From contig JAEOSY010000399.1 of the NCBI GenBank assembly GCA_016840125.1, positions 1 to 40,871 on the forward strand: a DNA stretch of 40,871 nt, given 5' to 3'. The notes beneath the pieces are model-generated. The model was not told the origin of the DNA. It ran no database searches and saw only the letters and a list, made by a program, of their open reading frames with translations. Origin of the DNA: Candidatus Helarchaeota archaeon. GTDB lineage: Archaea > Asgardarchaeota > Lokiarchaeia > Helarchaeales > HEL-GB-A. Made by a program: the position numbers and the translations under genes. Shown here in pieces: positions 27,244-34,733 of this stretch (positions are counted from its first letter, which is position 1; each line of letters starts with the position of its first letter).

Positions 27244-29229
27244 TTATAAGATTAATTTAATATAATCCATCATACTTGTAAGTGCCCATGCGCAAGACCC
27301 CGCCCGTATTTTATCCTCAAGGATCCAGAACCCAGATAATGTTTGACTTGCCATGGCGGTTTGAGCTGCACTTAGTGCGGATGAGATACTTATATTTGCT
27401 TCTGCTTCCTTAAATTTTGTAATATTTTTCCCCAATGATTCGAATAGACTATATCGTTCTTTAAAAGCAGTTACACCAAAATCTCCTTTCCAACTAGATC
27501 CTGCAGTTGCGACTTCGTAACCATATTCGGGGGGTCTACCTCTTCCGAATGAGATTCCATGTATTGGTATATTTGTACCTAGCTCGTATAATCGTGCCCA
27601 ACCAGATTGATTACCACTATCTTCCTCCCAAGTGATTGTTGAATTATCCAACCAAGCAATTGCATCAGGGATTGGGTCAATCCACTTAGTCTCATTTGTA
27701 GCCAGATACATTTCGAGGAGAGCAGTCATAGCTGATACTGTTACCCTTGAACAGATTCCGGGAGGTTCAAAGTCTCGTGCCCATGCAGGTTGATTATTAT
27801 CATCATACTGTTGTGCCCATCCCGACTGATTAGGAGACCCTCCATTTCCTTGAACATCTAATAGAAACTGGCACCCTCTTTTCGCTGCTTCAAGATATTT
27901 GGTCTCATTGGGAAAGATTTCATTTGCCCGAAGTAGCATTAAAACCACATCTTGCAGGGTATTATCATTGAGTGTAACGTAAGAAAAATATACATTATTT
28001 GGATAATTGGATCGCTGAATCCATCCCCCTTGAGGTTTCTCCATCGTATTTAGGCACTCAAATCCTTTTTCAAAAGCAGTTTTGTATTTGGTTGCGCCGG
28101 TCACATTGTATAAGTCTAATAGGAACTCTAAACAGCTCTGCATCACATTGTCATCTAGGATTGCAGATCTCATATAGTTTTTTGGATGTGGTTGGTATCC
28201 AGTACCATCTTCGTATCTCCGTCCATCATAATAAAAACCTCCATTAATCTCATCTTGTACAGCGATTAGGGCGTCCCCAGCATCTTCTGCAACGCTTAAA
28301 TATATCGAGTTATTCTCAATTTGATACATATCAAGATAAAAACCCGCAAGAAGAGCCGTTCCTTCTTGTAGAGAAAATTCACCTGGAAATAATGGACACC
28401 CAAATCCTCTATCGCTATAAAACCTACTCCCGTCTATCTCAACCCACATTGGAAATCCCCCTTGTTGGCGGAGTTTTGTAATAGCCCAGAGTCCTTTTTC
28501 AATAGCTTCAAGTATTGTTAGATTTTCGCCAGTTAGTAGATCTAAATCGGGATTCTCGTGTGCTCCCGATGGTAAAAGGTAGGCGGGATCGCTAAAACTC
28601 ATTGTTCCCCCATAACATTCAGGAAATATTATTATAGAAAATAACCCTCCCATTCCAGATGATCCTATAATTACGATTAGACCAATAACCTGAAGCTTCC
28701 TTAGAGTATAATACTTCCTAGGTTCTTTTACTGGTTTTTTTCTCTTTTCTCGAATAGGTGGGCTATTGGATATTTTTATTTTATATTTTTTCAATCCTTT
28801 ATATCCAATAAAACCACAAGAAAGAAGACCTCCAATAATTATACCAGAAAAAAGATGAGTATTTAAGTACCCAAAGTAGTCTCGAATTGCAAAATATTCG
28901 TAGGTAAGAAAAAAGAATAAAGCGAATATTAAAACGAGAGAAAATACTGCAATTGAGGATATTCCATAGATTAAGTAAGCTTTATTGGGTAATTTAAACT
29001 TAGTAGTTTTCCTCCCTTCATTTCTTTCAAACATAAGACCAATAATCCCATGAAGGATAAAATAACCTAAAATGGAATAAATTATAAGTGATACCGCCAC
29101 TATCGCATTAGCTGAGAAAGGATAAGTAAGCACAATAGAATATACAAAATTTAAGAGAATACTAAAACATGTAATTAAGACAATACTTATTGTTATTAGA
29201 AAGTAATTGACGAGCTTGGTCTTATTCAT
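27244..29229 (-). CDS. Membrane-anchored PL10-like pectate lyase / (alpha/alpha) barrel protein
   Basis: 661 residues. The N-terminal ~205 residues contain about five membrane helices (for example LVNYFLITISIVLITCFSIL, AIVAVSLIIYSILGYFILHG, GLIVIIGSSGMGGLFSIIIF). From ~215 on is a helical catalytic-type domain with features of polysaccharide lyase family 10: GGFPMW near the start, ILDDNVMQSCLEFLLDLY, GGWIQR...YVTLNDNTLQ, and SGWAQQYDDNNQPAWARDFEPP, close to the family's WxQQxD...PxxARxxE. PL10 enzymes cleave pectate by beta-elimination. The domain would lie outside the cell. It could alternatively be a related barrel with another uronan substrate. The gene looks more AT-rich than its neighbours, which may indicate recent acquisition. 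It has its own upstream region, and no sugar-uptake genes are adjacent. Confidence 0.72.
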   Translation of the reverse strand: MNKTKLVNYFLITISIVLITCFSILLNFVYSIVLTYPFSANAIVAVSLIIYSILGYFILHGIIGLMFERNEGRKTTKFKLPNKAYLIYGISSIAVFSLVLIFALFFFLTYEYFAIRDYFGYLNTHLFSGIIIGGLLSCGFIGYKGLKKYKIKISNSPPIREKRKKPVKEPRKYYTLRKLQVIGLIVIIGSSGMGGLFSIIIFPECYGGTMSFSDPAYLLPSGAHENPDLDLLTGENLTILEAIEKGLWAITKLRQQGGFPMWVEIDGSRFYSDRGFGCPLFPGEFSLQEGTALLAGFYLDMYQIENNSIYLSVAEDAGDALIAVQDEINGGFYYDGRRYEDGTGYQPHPKNYMRSAILDDNVMQSCLEFLLDLYNVTGATKYKTAFEKGFECLNTMEKPQGGWIQRSNYPNNVYFSYVTLNDNTLQDVVLMLLRANEIFPNETKYLEAAKRGCQFLLDVQGNGGSPNQSGWAQQYDDNNQPAWARDFEPPGICSRVTVSAMTALLEMYLATNETKWIDPIPDAIAWLDNSTITWEEDSGNQSGWARLYELGTNIPIHGISFGRGRPPEYGYEVATAGSSWKGDFGVTAFKERYSLFESLGKNITKFKEAEANISISSALSAAQTAMASQTLSGFWILEDKIRAGSCAWALTSMMDYIKLIL

Positions 29230-29297
29230 AATTTCTCAACTTGTTCTTTTTTAGGCGACCATTATCATGTACCTTTTAATGGAAACATATTTACACC

Positions 29298-29319
29298 AAA
29301 AAAAAGAAGGATAAAAAAT
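29298..29319 (-). terminator. T-tract terminator after the CHAT gene
   Basis: Read on the minus strand, the stop codon of the CHAT gene is followed immediately by ATTTTTTATCC and then a run of eight T (29305-29298). Such tracts terminate archaeal transcription. Confidence 0.55.
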
Positions 29320-32091
29320 TTAGGGGGCAATTAATTTCCTAAAGGGGTCTCCAAACAGAGTATATGCCGCCCAATGCATGATCTGGTTTTGATATTTCTG
29401 GGCGATGAATTGGCGTGCTCGTTGCAGCGAAATTCCGACTGAGGCACCCATTAAGAGGTTCTCATAGAATTTCGCGATTAATTCTCGCGCACTAACATCA
29501 CTCACCGGCCAATTTGTGGAAACAAGGGTGGTGGACCCGGCAAGAATAAAACTCCGTACAAATCCGACTAGTTCATTACCACCAAGGAAACCTGGAATTG
29601 CAGTTTCACATGCACTTAATACAACAATCGGACAATTCTTTAGTTTTAGCTGAGTTATTTCACGAGCGGTAAGCTCAGATGTAGAAAAGCGAAGGTGAGA
29701 TAGGATTGGTTCAGGTGTGATAAAAACGCCATGCCCTGCAAAGTGGATAATAATCTGCTCAGAGGTAGCCTTGATAAAGGATTCTTCTTTGGATTTCTTT
29801 TTCAACATCAGTTTGACTTTAAATCCCTTTTCTTTAAGCATTTCCTCGACTTCCTTTGCCTCGATCTCCGCACCTTCCAGATCCATCGTTGGATTGCCTA
29901 CAACTATCGCAGATTTTTTAATTTTCGGATTTGCTTTGAGAAATTCCATACGTTTTTGTAGGGAGATTCGACCTAAATCTAAACTAAAATTTTTCACCAA
30001 GCTATACTTTAAACCCCAAGGCGCTTCCTTGGTTTGTATAATTTCAAAGGGAATAGAATGGAGCTCCTTATGTGGAATAACAAGGAGGTATTGAAGATTT
30101 TGCGATTTTTCTAACGCCTCATGGACTTCAGAGGGAATTATTTTTGCGGTGAACGCTTTGGCTGAATTTTTAAGCCCCTTCTCATCTTGCTCGATGAGCG
30201 CTGTCTTATAATTCTTAAGTAAATCAGAAAGCTCTGGAGAAGTCAGTTCAGTGTCAAAGAGTTTCATATCCGTGGCAGTGATAAAATACACCATAATCTT
30301 TTTTCTTCGGGGGTTCCAGATGAACTCTAAGATTACCCAATTTTTTTCTTGGCGAATTACTTCCAACACATTAGACAAAATATCATAATGGACGGGAGGT
30401 TTAACATTTCCAGAATCGATGCATTTCATCCAAATATTTCTACGATAATCCTGTAAATCGTTGTGAAGTTCGCCTATCGCTTCTTCTAATTCCTCTCTTT
30501 CTTCGAACGTTGCAGTACCATCTCCACGAAGGACTTCGGAATAGCGCATCCGATGTTTGTAAAGATCTGCCTCCAAAGCTCGCAATTTTTTAAGTGCTTT
30601 TTCTTCTTCCTCCATAAGATCGCTCATGTAAGGACAAGCATTGAGATCTTCATTAGCTAACACGTTGATCAGTTCTCGACTCTTCGATTGCTCAATTGCA
30701 TTAAGGCTTGCCTCGTAATTCTTTTGCAACGCTTCAAGGAAACTTAGTTCATCGTAAATTGGGATAAGTTCTGCTTGAATTGCGGTTCGGTACTCTTCAG
30801 TTTGAATGGTTTCTTTTAAATCTTCTCTCAAATCGATGCATTGTTTCAGGAGATCTATTGCCTCCTTAATCTGACCCTGTTTTTCCTTTATAAAAGCAAG
30901 ATGTTGATAGCAGCGGGAGAGACCCAGGCGATCACCAATTTCCTTATAGAATTCTATTGATTTATTATAATGAGTAATTGCTGAGGAAATATCACCCGAA
31001 GGGGCTGTAACCTCCGCAGCAGCTAGATTGAAGTGCCAGAGTGCAAGGTTCGCGGGATCCCGGGCATCTTGCGCTTGAATATTCTCTAGATACCCCCTTT
31101 TTGATATCATTCGCACTTCATGGGCAAGAGCTTCCTGATAGTCATCCTTTAATTTGCCAATTTCATCAAAATATTTTTCGGGATCGAAATCGCCGTCCCC
31201 TTGTTTACCCACCATATGGATTAAGTCGTTAATTCTTTGAAGACTCTTCAAACGGGTACCCATGGCAAGTGACTCTGAAGCAGAATCCTTCGCAATTTTG
31301 AGATAAAGTTTAACCGCGTTTTCCCAATCTTTCATATTATAATAAGTTATGCCTTTATTCCAGAGGCTACGGATATAATCCTTAAAATCATTTAAATCCA
31401 TGAACATTTCCCCTGCCTTCGTGAATGTCTCAAGTGCTTCACTATAGTTACCGAGATTTTGGTCTGCAATCCCAAGTTCCATCCTCAAGTTGCCCCCTAC
31501 ACTTGAAAGTTCATTCTCTGTGCCTTTTAAGGTCTCAATTCCGTCCTCGAGAAGCGCCCTCGCCTCATCACTCTTTCGAATAATATTGAGAACATGCCCA
31601 CCTAGTAAATAAGTCTCCGCAAGTTCATACGTATATTTCGTTTTTTTGAGCAAATTCACGCGTTCAGTGATTTGTTGTAAAGCTGCTTCGTACTTATAAT
31701 CACGGATCAATTCCCTGGCTTTCGTCATGAGTTCATCTGCTTCAACAAGAACCTTATCACGTGGTTTTGAAGGTTCAGTGCGGGGTGGGGGAACGACCAC
31801 AGGTCGACCGGATGGGACCATCTCCTGCATAGCAGGTTCCTCACTAGGGAGCATCATTTGGGCAGGACTTTCAGGTGTAGATATCGGCATTTGTACTAAT
31901 TCTTCGATGGGTGGTATAACGGCTTCTGACAGTTCCTCGCCCCCAATATCCATTGGTGGTGCAACATTCATTTCTATTCCTGTAGATAAAACTTCTTGTT
32001 TTATACTATCGGCAACGTCAATCACAAGTTCAATTTCTTCTTCTTTCTCTTCTTTTTTCTTCTCTTCTTTTTTTTCTTCAGGAGAACCCAT
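29320..32091 (-). CDS. TPR-CHAT caspase-like protease
   Basis: 923 residues, no signal peptide or membrane helix. Residues 1-115 are low-complexity: a Lys/Glu-rich start, then Pro/Glu/Met-rich, probably disordered. About 115-480 is a TPR array (for example ALLEDGIETLKGTENE, SEALETFTKAGEMFMDL, EAIDLLKQCIDLRED). A helical coiled-coil follows (~500-560). The C-terminal ~360 residues are a CHAT domain with catalytic H787 (HFAGHG) and C828 (VVLSACETA), and the typical ending GG.ELVGFVRSF...STNWPVSD. CHAT proteases belong to the caspase clan, and TPR-CHAT proteins include the type III-E CRISPR partner, but no CRISPR genes are here. The start is supported by GAGGCGA 5 bases ahead. The target and trigger are unknown. 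Confidence 0.92.
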   Translation of the reverse strand: MGSPEEKKEEKKKEEKEEEIELVIDVADSIKQEVLSTGIEMNVAPPMDIGGEELSEAVIPPIEELVQMPISTPESPAQMMLPSEEPAMQEMVPSGRPVVVPPPRTEPSKPRDKVLVEADELMTKARELIRDYKYEAALQQITERVNLLKKTKYTYELAETYLLGGHVLNIIRKSDEARALLEDGIETLKGTENELSSVGGNLRMELGIADQNLGNYSEALETFTKAGEMFMDLNDFKDYIRSLWNKGITYYNMKDWENAVKLYLKIAKDSASESLAMGTRLKSLQRINDLIHMVGKQGDGDFDPEKYFDEIGKLKDDYQEALAHEVRMISKRGYLENIQAQDARDPANLALWHFNLAAAEVTAPSGDISSAITHYNKSIEFYKEIGDRLGLSRCYQHLAFIKEKQGQIKEAIDLLKQCIDLREDLKETIQTEEYRTAIQAELIPIYDELSFLEALQKNYEASLNAIEQSKSRELINVLANEDLNACPYMSDLMEEEEKALKKLRALEADLYKHRMRYSEVLRGDGTATFEEREELEEAIGELHNDLQDYRRNIWMKCIDSGNVKPPVHYDILSNVLEVIRQEKNWVILEFIWNPRRKKIMVYFITATDMKLFDTELTSPELSDLLKNYKTALIEQDEKGLKNSAKAFTAKIIPSEVHEALEKSQNLQYLLVIPHKELHSIPFEIIQTKEAPWGLKYSLVKNFSLDLGRISLQKRMEFLKANPKIKKSAIVVGNPTMDLEGAEIEAKEVEEMLKEKGFKVKLMLKKKSKEESFIKATSEQIIIHFAGHGVFITPEPILSHLRFSTSELTAREITQLKLKNCPIVVLSACETAIPGFLGGNELVGFVRSFILAGSTTLVSTNWPVSDVSARELIAKFYENLLMGASVGISLQRARQFIAQKYQNQIMHWAAYTLFGDPFRKLIAP

Positions 32092-32180
32092 TCTTCTCGC
32101 CTCTTGAAATATTCATCTAAGATTAACTTTCTGAGAATACATACTATGAAAAAAGTCCCTAAAAAAGCCTCTTCTAAACT

Positions 32181-32189
32181 TTTTTATAG
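32181..32189 (+). promoter_or_regulatory. TATA-like element for the beta-helix gene
   Basis: TTTTTATAG lies in the divergent gap between the CHAT gene (minus) and the beta-helix gene (plus). The transcript start is expected near 32210. A clear ribosome site AGGTGA (32227-32232) sits 6 bases before the ATG at 32239. Confidence 0.45.
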
Positions 32190-32238
32190 GGTAATCGTAA
32201 ACGTCAAGTCAAATAATTCCTTAATAAGGTGAATTATT

Positions 32239-32760
32239 ATGCCGATTTATGCAATTAAGAAGAAAGACAGAGAGAAAGCACCACAAATAGACCCATCTGC
32301 GTGGATATCAGAGCATGCGATTATAATTGGCAATGTAACTATTGGTCCAGAAACAGTAGTTTACCAAGGGGTAATTATCAGAGGCGATTTTGCAAAAATT
32401 ACGATAGGAGCTAGAAATGTAATTCAGGATGCCGTTTTAATTAACACCGCAGATGGATTCAAAACCAAGATTGGAGATGATAACCTCTTTGGATTTGGCT
32501 GCTTATTCCACGGCGCCACTTGTGGCGACAGAAATGTGATTGGGATTGGCGCAACTGTGATGACAGGCGTAAAAATTATGAATGATTGCCTCATTGGTGC
32601 AGATGCTTTCGTGAAAATGAACTCCAAAGTCGAAGATGGCCAAAAATGGATTGGAATGGCAGTGAAAGGGGAAAATAAAGCAGGCCAAATGTGGGAGATC
32701 GGACGACAATCTTGGCGTAAAAACGGAATGAAACTTAAAGAACAAGATCCGAAGGTTTAA
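32239..32760 (+). CDS. Left-handed beta-helix protein resembling gamma-carbonic anhydrase, zinc site incomplete
   Basis: 173 residues, the normal length for gamma-class carbonic anhydrase/PaaY-like proteins. Hexapeptide turns are visible throughout (IIGNVTIGPETVVYQG, IGDDNLFGFG, VIGIGATVMTG). RGD at 48-50 and the NVIQDAVLIN segment align with the family's NIQDxxxxH. Of the three zinc histidines only one is kept (H91 in LFHG): the first is N69 and the second is F86 (GFGC instead of GHGA). The sequence therefore argues against ordinary CO2 hydration unless other ligands substitute. The C-terminal ~30 residues form a helix. AGGTGA lies 6 bases before the ATG. It diverges from the CHAT gene and converges with the ferritin-like gene. 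It could be a structural, ferripyochelin-binding-like or acyl-transferase-related protein. Confidence 0.85.
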   Translation: MPIYAIKKKDREKAPQIDPSAWISEHAIIIGNVTIGPETVVYQGVIIRGDFAKITIGARNVIQDAVLINTADGFKTKIGDDNLFGFGCLFHGATCGDRNVIGIGATVMTGVKIMNDCLIGADAFVKMNSKVEDGQKWIGMAVKGENKAGQMWEIGRQSWRKNGMKLKEQDPKV

Positions 32761-32779
32761 AACACTTTATACTATTTCC

Positions 32780-32809
32780 TTTTTTTTTGAGATTGATTAA
32801 AAAAAAAAG
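32780..32809. terminator. Bidirectional T-tract/A-tract terminator between convergent genes
   Basis: A run of nine T at 32780-32788 is followed after a short spacer by a long A run at about 32799-32808. Read from the left, the T-tract ends the beta-helix gene; read from the right, the A run becomes a T-tract that ends the ferritin-like gene. The two could also pair as a hairpin with GAGATTGATT as loop. Confidence 0.65.
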
Positions 32810-32832
32810 AATCAAGAAAAATAGGGGTAAAA

Positions 32833-33306
32833 TTATTTAATTGCGATTAAATTCTTACTAAGCAGCCGGATATGGCTCATTTCTTCCTTGATGATGTGTT
32901 CCATTTTGTCTTTTCCCATTTTTTCCGGAACGACATCCTTCATCCCGAGATAGAAGACAATCGAGTCCTTCTCCGCCGTGATTGCGGACTTGAGAATCTC
33001 CTTCATCGAAGATAGATCTATTTCTTTTTTATAGAAAATCCTTGTATCAGCTAATGAACGTAAATACGCTGCGGATTCGCCCTCAGGGTCGAAAACCGTA
33101 GAAGCTTTCAGCTTATCTCCTAATTCAGCCCTCATATCTTGGAAAGTTTTCAAATGATCATCTTCCATCGCAGCAAGCTGGTTTAAGAGGTCTTTTTCCG
33201 CCGCACCACTCACTTTTGCTGCTGCATCACGGTAAAACTTCGCGCCGTTTCGTTCGAGCTGCTCGGCTACTTCAAAAATTTCATCTGCACTGAATGGATA
33301 ACTCAT
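32833..33306 (-). CDS. Ferritin-like diiron protein (rubrerythrin type, no rubredoxin domain)
   Basis: 157 residues forming a four-helix bundle. Diiron ligands are readable in order: E18 (QLERNGAKFYRDAA), E48 and H51 (AMEDDHLKTF), E112 (TAEKDSIVFYLGM), E142 and H145 (KEEMSHIRLL). The rubredoxin-like CxxC tail of classic rubrerythrins is absent. Likely roles in an anaerobe are peroxide reduction or iron handling. The start is well supported by GGAGATAAGG ahead of the ATG and a TATA box at 33354-33363. It is monocistronic, ending at a bidirectional terminator. Confidence 0.9.
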   Translation of the reverse strand: MSYPFSADEIFEVAEQLERNGAKFYRDAAAKVSGAAEKDLLNQLAAMEDDHLKTFQDMRAELGDKLKASTVFDPEGESAAYLRSLADTRIFYKKEIDLSSMKEILKSAITAEKDSIVFYLGMKDVVPEKMGKDKMEHIIKEEMSHIRLLSKNLIAIK

Positions 33307-33353
33307 TTTTCCTTATCTCCTATTCTTTAAGTTATTTAACAGATAATTCAGAG

Positions 33354-33363
33354 TTAATATAAA
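33354..33363 (-). promoter_or_regulatory. TATA box of the ferritin-like gene
   Basis: TTTATATTAA on the minus strand, about 50 bases before the ATG at 33306. The transcript would start near 33330, leaving a short leader containing GGAGATAAGG (33320-33311). Confidence 0.55.
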
Positions 33364-33462
33364 TGTTGTAGAAATTATTGCACAAATGGTTTTAGATAAA
33401 ATTGATGATATTTTAAGATAGACACAAAATAAGTTGGTAAATAAAAAGAATAAATCAGGAGA

Positions 33463-33768
33463 TTGTATAAAACGGATATTGAAACAAATTTGGAAGAGTA
33501 TTCTTTACAGATTTTCAAAGCACTCTTTAGCCAACAGAAAGAGGTTGAGTTGGAAGGAGATACTTTTCCCATTAATGTCTTCAAGAGTAAAAAACTGAGA
33601 TATGTCGATCTCTACGGATTCCGATTTATTGAACAAAATCCCGCTAAAACTTCTAAATGGGCGCAGATGGCGAGGCAGGGCACTAATATTATGTGGGTTT
33701 TTCGTGGACGTTCCTATTATGCACGCGTGACAGATGGTAAGTTCACGCTCTTAAAAAAGAAGAAGTGA
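33463..33768 (+). CDS. Small basic hypothetical protein
   Basis: About 101 residues, soluble, with a Lys-rich C-terminus (LLKKKK). I do not recognise the family. The sequence has coding character: no low complexity in the centre, a conserved-looking aromatic core (LRYVDLYGFRFIEQNP, NIMWVFRGRSYYARV), and no competing frame. Predicted strands in the second half suggest a small beta-rich fold. The start is uncertain: the TTG at 33463 is preceded by AGGAG at very short spacing, and no in-frame ATG occurs before residue ~69. It diverges from the ferritin-like gene. It could be a nucleic-acid-binding protein given the charge, but this is speculation. Confidence 0.6.
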   Translation: MYKTDIETNLEEYSLQIFKALFSQQKEVELEGDTFPINVFKSKKLRYVDLYGFRFIEQNPAKTSKWAQMARQGTNIMWVFRGRSYYARVTDGKFTLLKKKK

Positions 33769-33781
33769 TGCTTTAAATTTG

Positions 33782-33802
33782 AAGTCTTTATAAAAGAGAC
33801 TT
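33782..33802. terminator. Inverted repeat between convergent genes
   Basis: AAGTCT and AGACTT form a 6-bp stem (extendable with a wobble pair) around an AT-rich loop, located in the 41-base gap between the plus-strand hypothetical gene and the minus-strand membrane protein gene. It may serve as a shared terminator; there is no strong T-tract. Confidence 0.3.
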
Positions 33803-33809
33803 TGATTCA

Positions 33810-34172
33810 TCACTGCGTCCCGATAGCCCAGCCGATGATCCCAGCCACCAGATATATTATTGGTGGTATAAAAAAGATAATTGCCATAAAGTAAGGTGGA
33901 CCTGTCACGATAATCAAAGCGACATAACTTTGTGTAGCTAAGGAAACAAGACCTGCAATTACAATAAGCATACCACCCTTATTTCTATCAGTAAGCAACA
34001 TGATCCCGCCGATAATTCCGATGGGACCTATAATTACTGAGGTCCAAAACGTCATGGCACCTGAACCTGCAATATAAATCCCGGATACATACATTACCAC
34101 CGCTGCAAATAGATAAAATAAACTGCAGATAACCGTAATAACTCCTGTCGCAATCCGTCCATTTTTCGTCAA
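33810..34172 (-). CDS. Four-helix small membrane protein, paralog A
   Basis: 120 residues from a TTG at 34172. The ribosome site GAGGTGAT ends 7 bases before this TTG; the GTG (34184) and ATG (34181) that would lengthen the protein lie in or against that site. Four membrane helices: ATGVITVICSLFYLFAAVVMY, MTFWTSVIIGPIGIIGGIMLL, GGMLIVIAGLVSLATQSYVALII and YFMAIIFFIPPIIYLVAGIIGW. A basic DRNKGG loop sits between helices 2 and 3. It is paralogous to the gene immediately upstream, sharing KxGRxAxGV at the start and GGxL in the middle. No function is recognised; such small tetraspan proteins are common and uncharacterised in archaea. Confidence 0.8.
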   Translation of the reverse strand: MTKNGRIATGVITVICSLFYLFAAVVMYVSGIYIAGSGAMTFWTSVIIGPIGIIGGIMLLTDRNKGGMLIVIAGLVSLATQSYVALIIVTGPPYFMAIIFFIPPIIYLVAGIIGWAIGTQ

Positions 34173-34239
34173 TTCCTTCATCACCTCTTCTTTTTGAATT
34201 ATTAAAATTGTTCAACTATTCGCTTAAAAAGATTAAGGT

Positions 34240-34599
34240 TCAGAATTCCGAGCCGACTATTAAGCCAAGAATGCCACTCGTCAGTAGAAGCCCTGGAGGG
34301 ATGAGAAGAAACGCTACGACAAAGATTGGGACACCAAGTGTTGGAATCCAGTAAAATACCAGAACAATGGAGATAGTTCCCGAAATCGCTGCAAGGATTC
34401 CACCCGCAGTCTTGTCTACGAGTAGTAAGATTGCTCCGACAAGTCCAAGAGTCCCTATTACTAACGACAGTAGAAAATTCAATAGATAATTGGCGGGACT
34501 TGAAATACCCAGCATAAAGAACATAAATGACATGAATAAATATATACCCGCACCGATTATCCCGAGTACTCCCGCCGCAACACGACCACCTTTCGCCAA
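34240..34599 (-). CDS. Four-helix small membrane protein, paralog B
   Basis: 119 residues from a TTG at 34599, which lies 8 bases after GAGGTGA; the in-frame GTG at 34611 belongs to that site. Four membrane helices, with AAGVLGIIGAGIYLFMSFMF first and a glycine-rich last helix. The DKTAGG loop aligns with DRNKGG of paralog A, and KGGRVAAGV aligns with KNGRIATGV. The two genes are a tandem duplication separated by 67 bases, each with its own AT-rich upstream region. A TATA box at 34651-34660 fits this gene. Function unknown. Confidence 0.8.
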   Translation of the reverse strand: MAKGGRVAAGVLGIIGAGIYLFMSFMFFMLGISSPANYLLNFLLSLVIGTLGLVGAILLLVDKTAGGILAAISGTISIVLVFYWIPTLGVPIFVVAFLLIPPGLLLTSGILGLIVGSEF

Positions 34600-34650
34600 T
34601 TCAATCTTCACCTCATATTAAATGATTAATTATTATTCAGTAATTTTTAC

Positions 34651-34660
34651 AATATAAATC
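34651..34660 (-). promoter_or_regulatory. TATA box of membrane paralog B
   Basis: GATTTATATT on the minus strand, with an expected transcript start near 34628, about 15 bases ahead of the GAGGTGA ribosome site and ~30 ahead of the TTG start. Confidence 0.5.
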
Positions 34661-34733
34661 CATCAAGACTAATTTTTTACAAAATTTAAGAAGAATCTAA
34701 AAAAAGAAAAAGCGAAATTAAAAATCATTATTA

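Noticed and set aside
29320..32091. Type III-E CRISPR (Craspase) association of the TPR-CHAT protein
   Set aside because: No Cas7-11-like gene, repeats or RNA-related genes are in the window; only the domain pairing is shared.
31996..32232. Plus-strand open frame rich in Phe near the CHAT gene start
   Set aside because: It is the reverse of the Lys/Glu-rich leader of the CHAT protein; low complexity explains the open frame.
33781..33809. Small RNA gene or attachment site at the inverted repeat
   Set aside because: The stem is only 6-8 bp, there is no promoter ahead of it and no direct repeats flank it; a shared terminator is sufficient.
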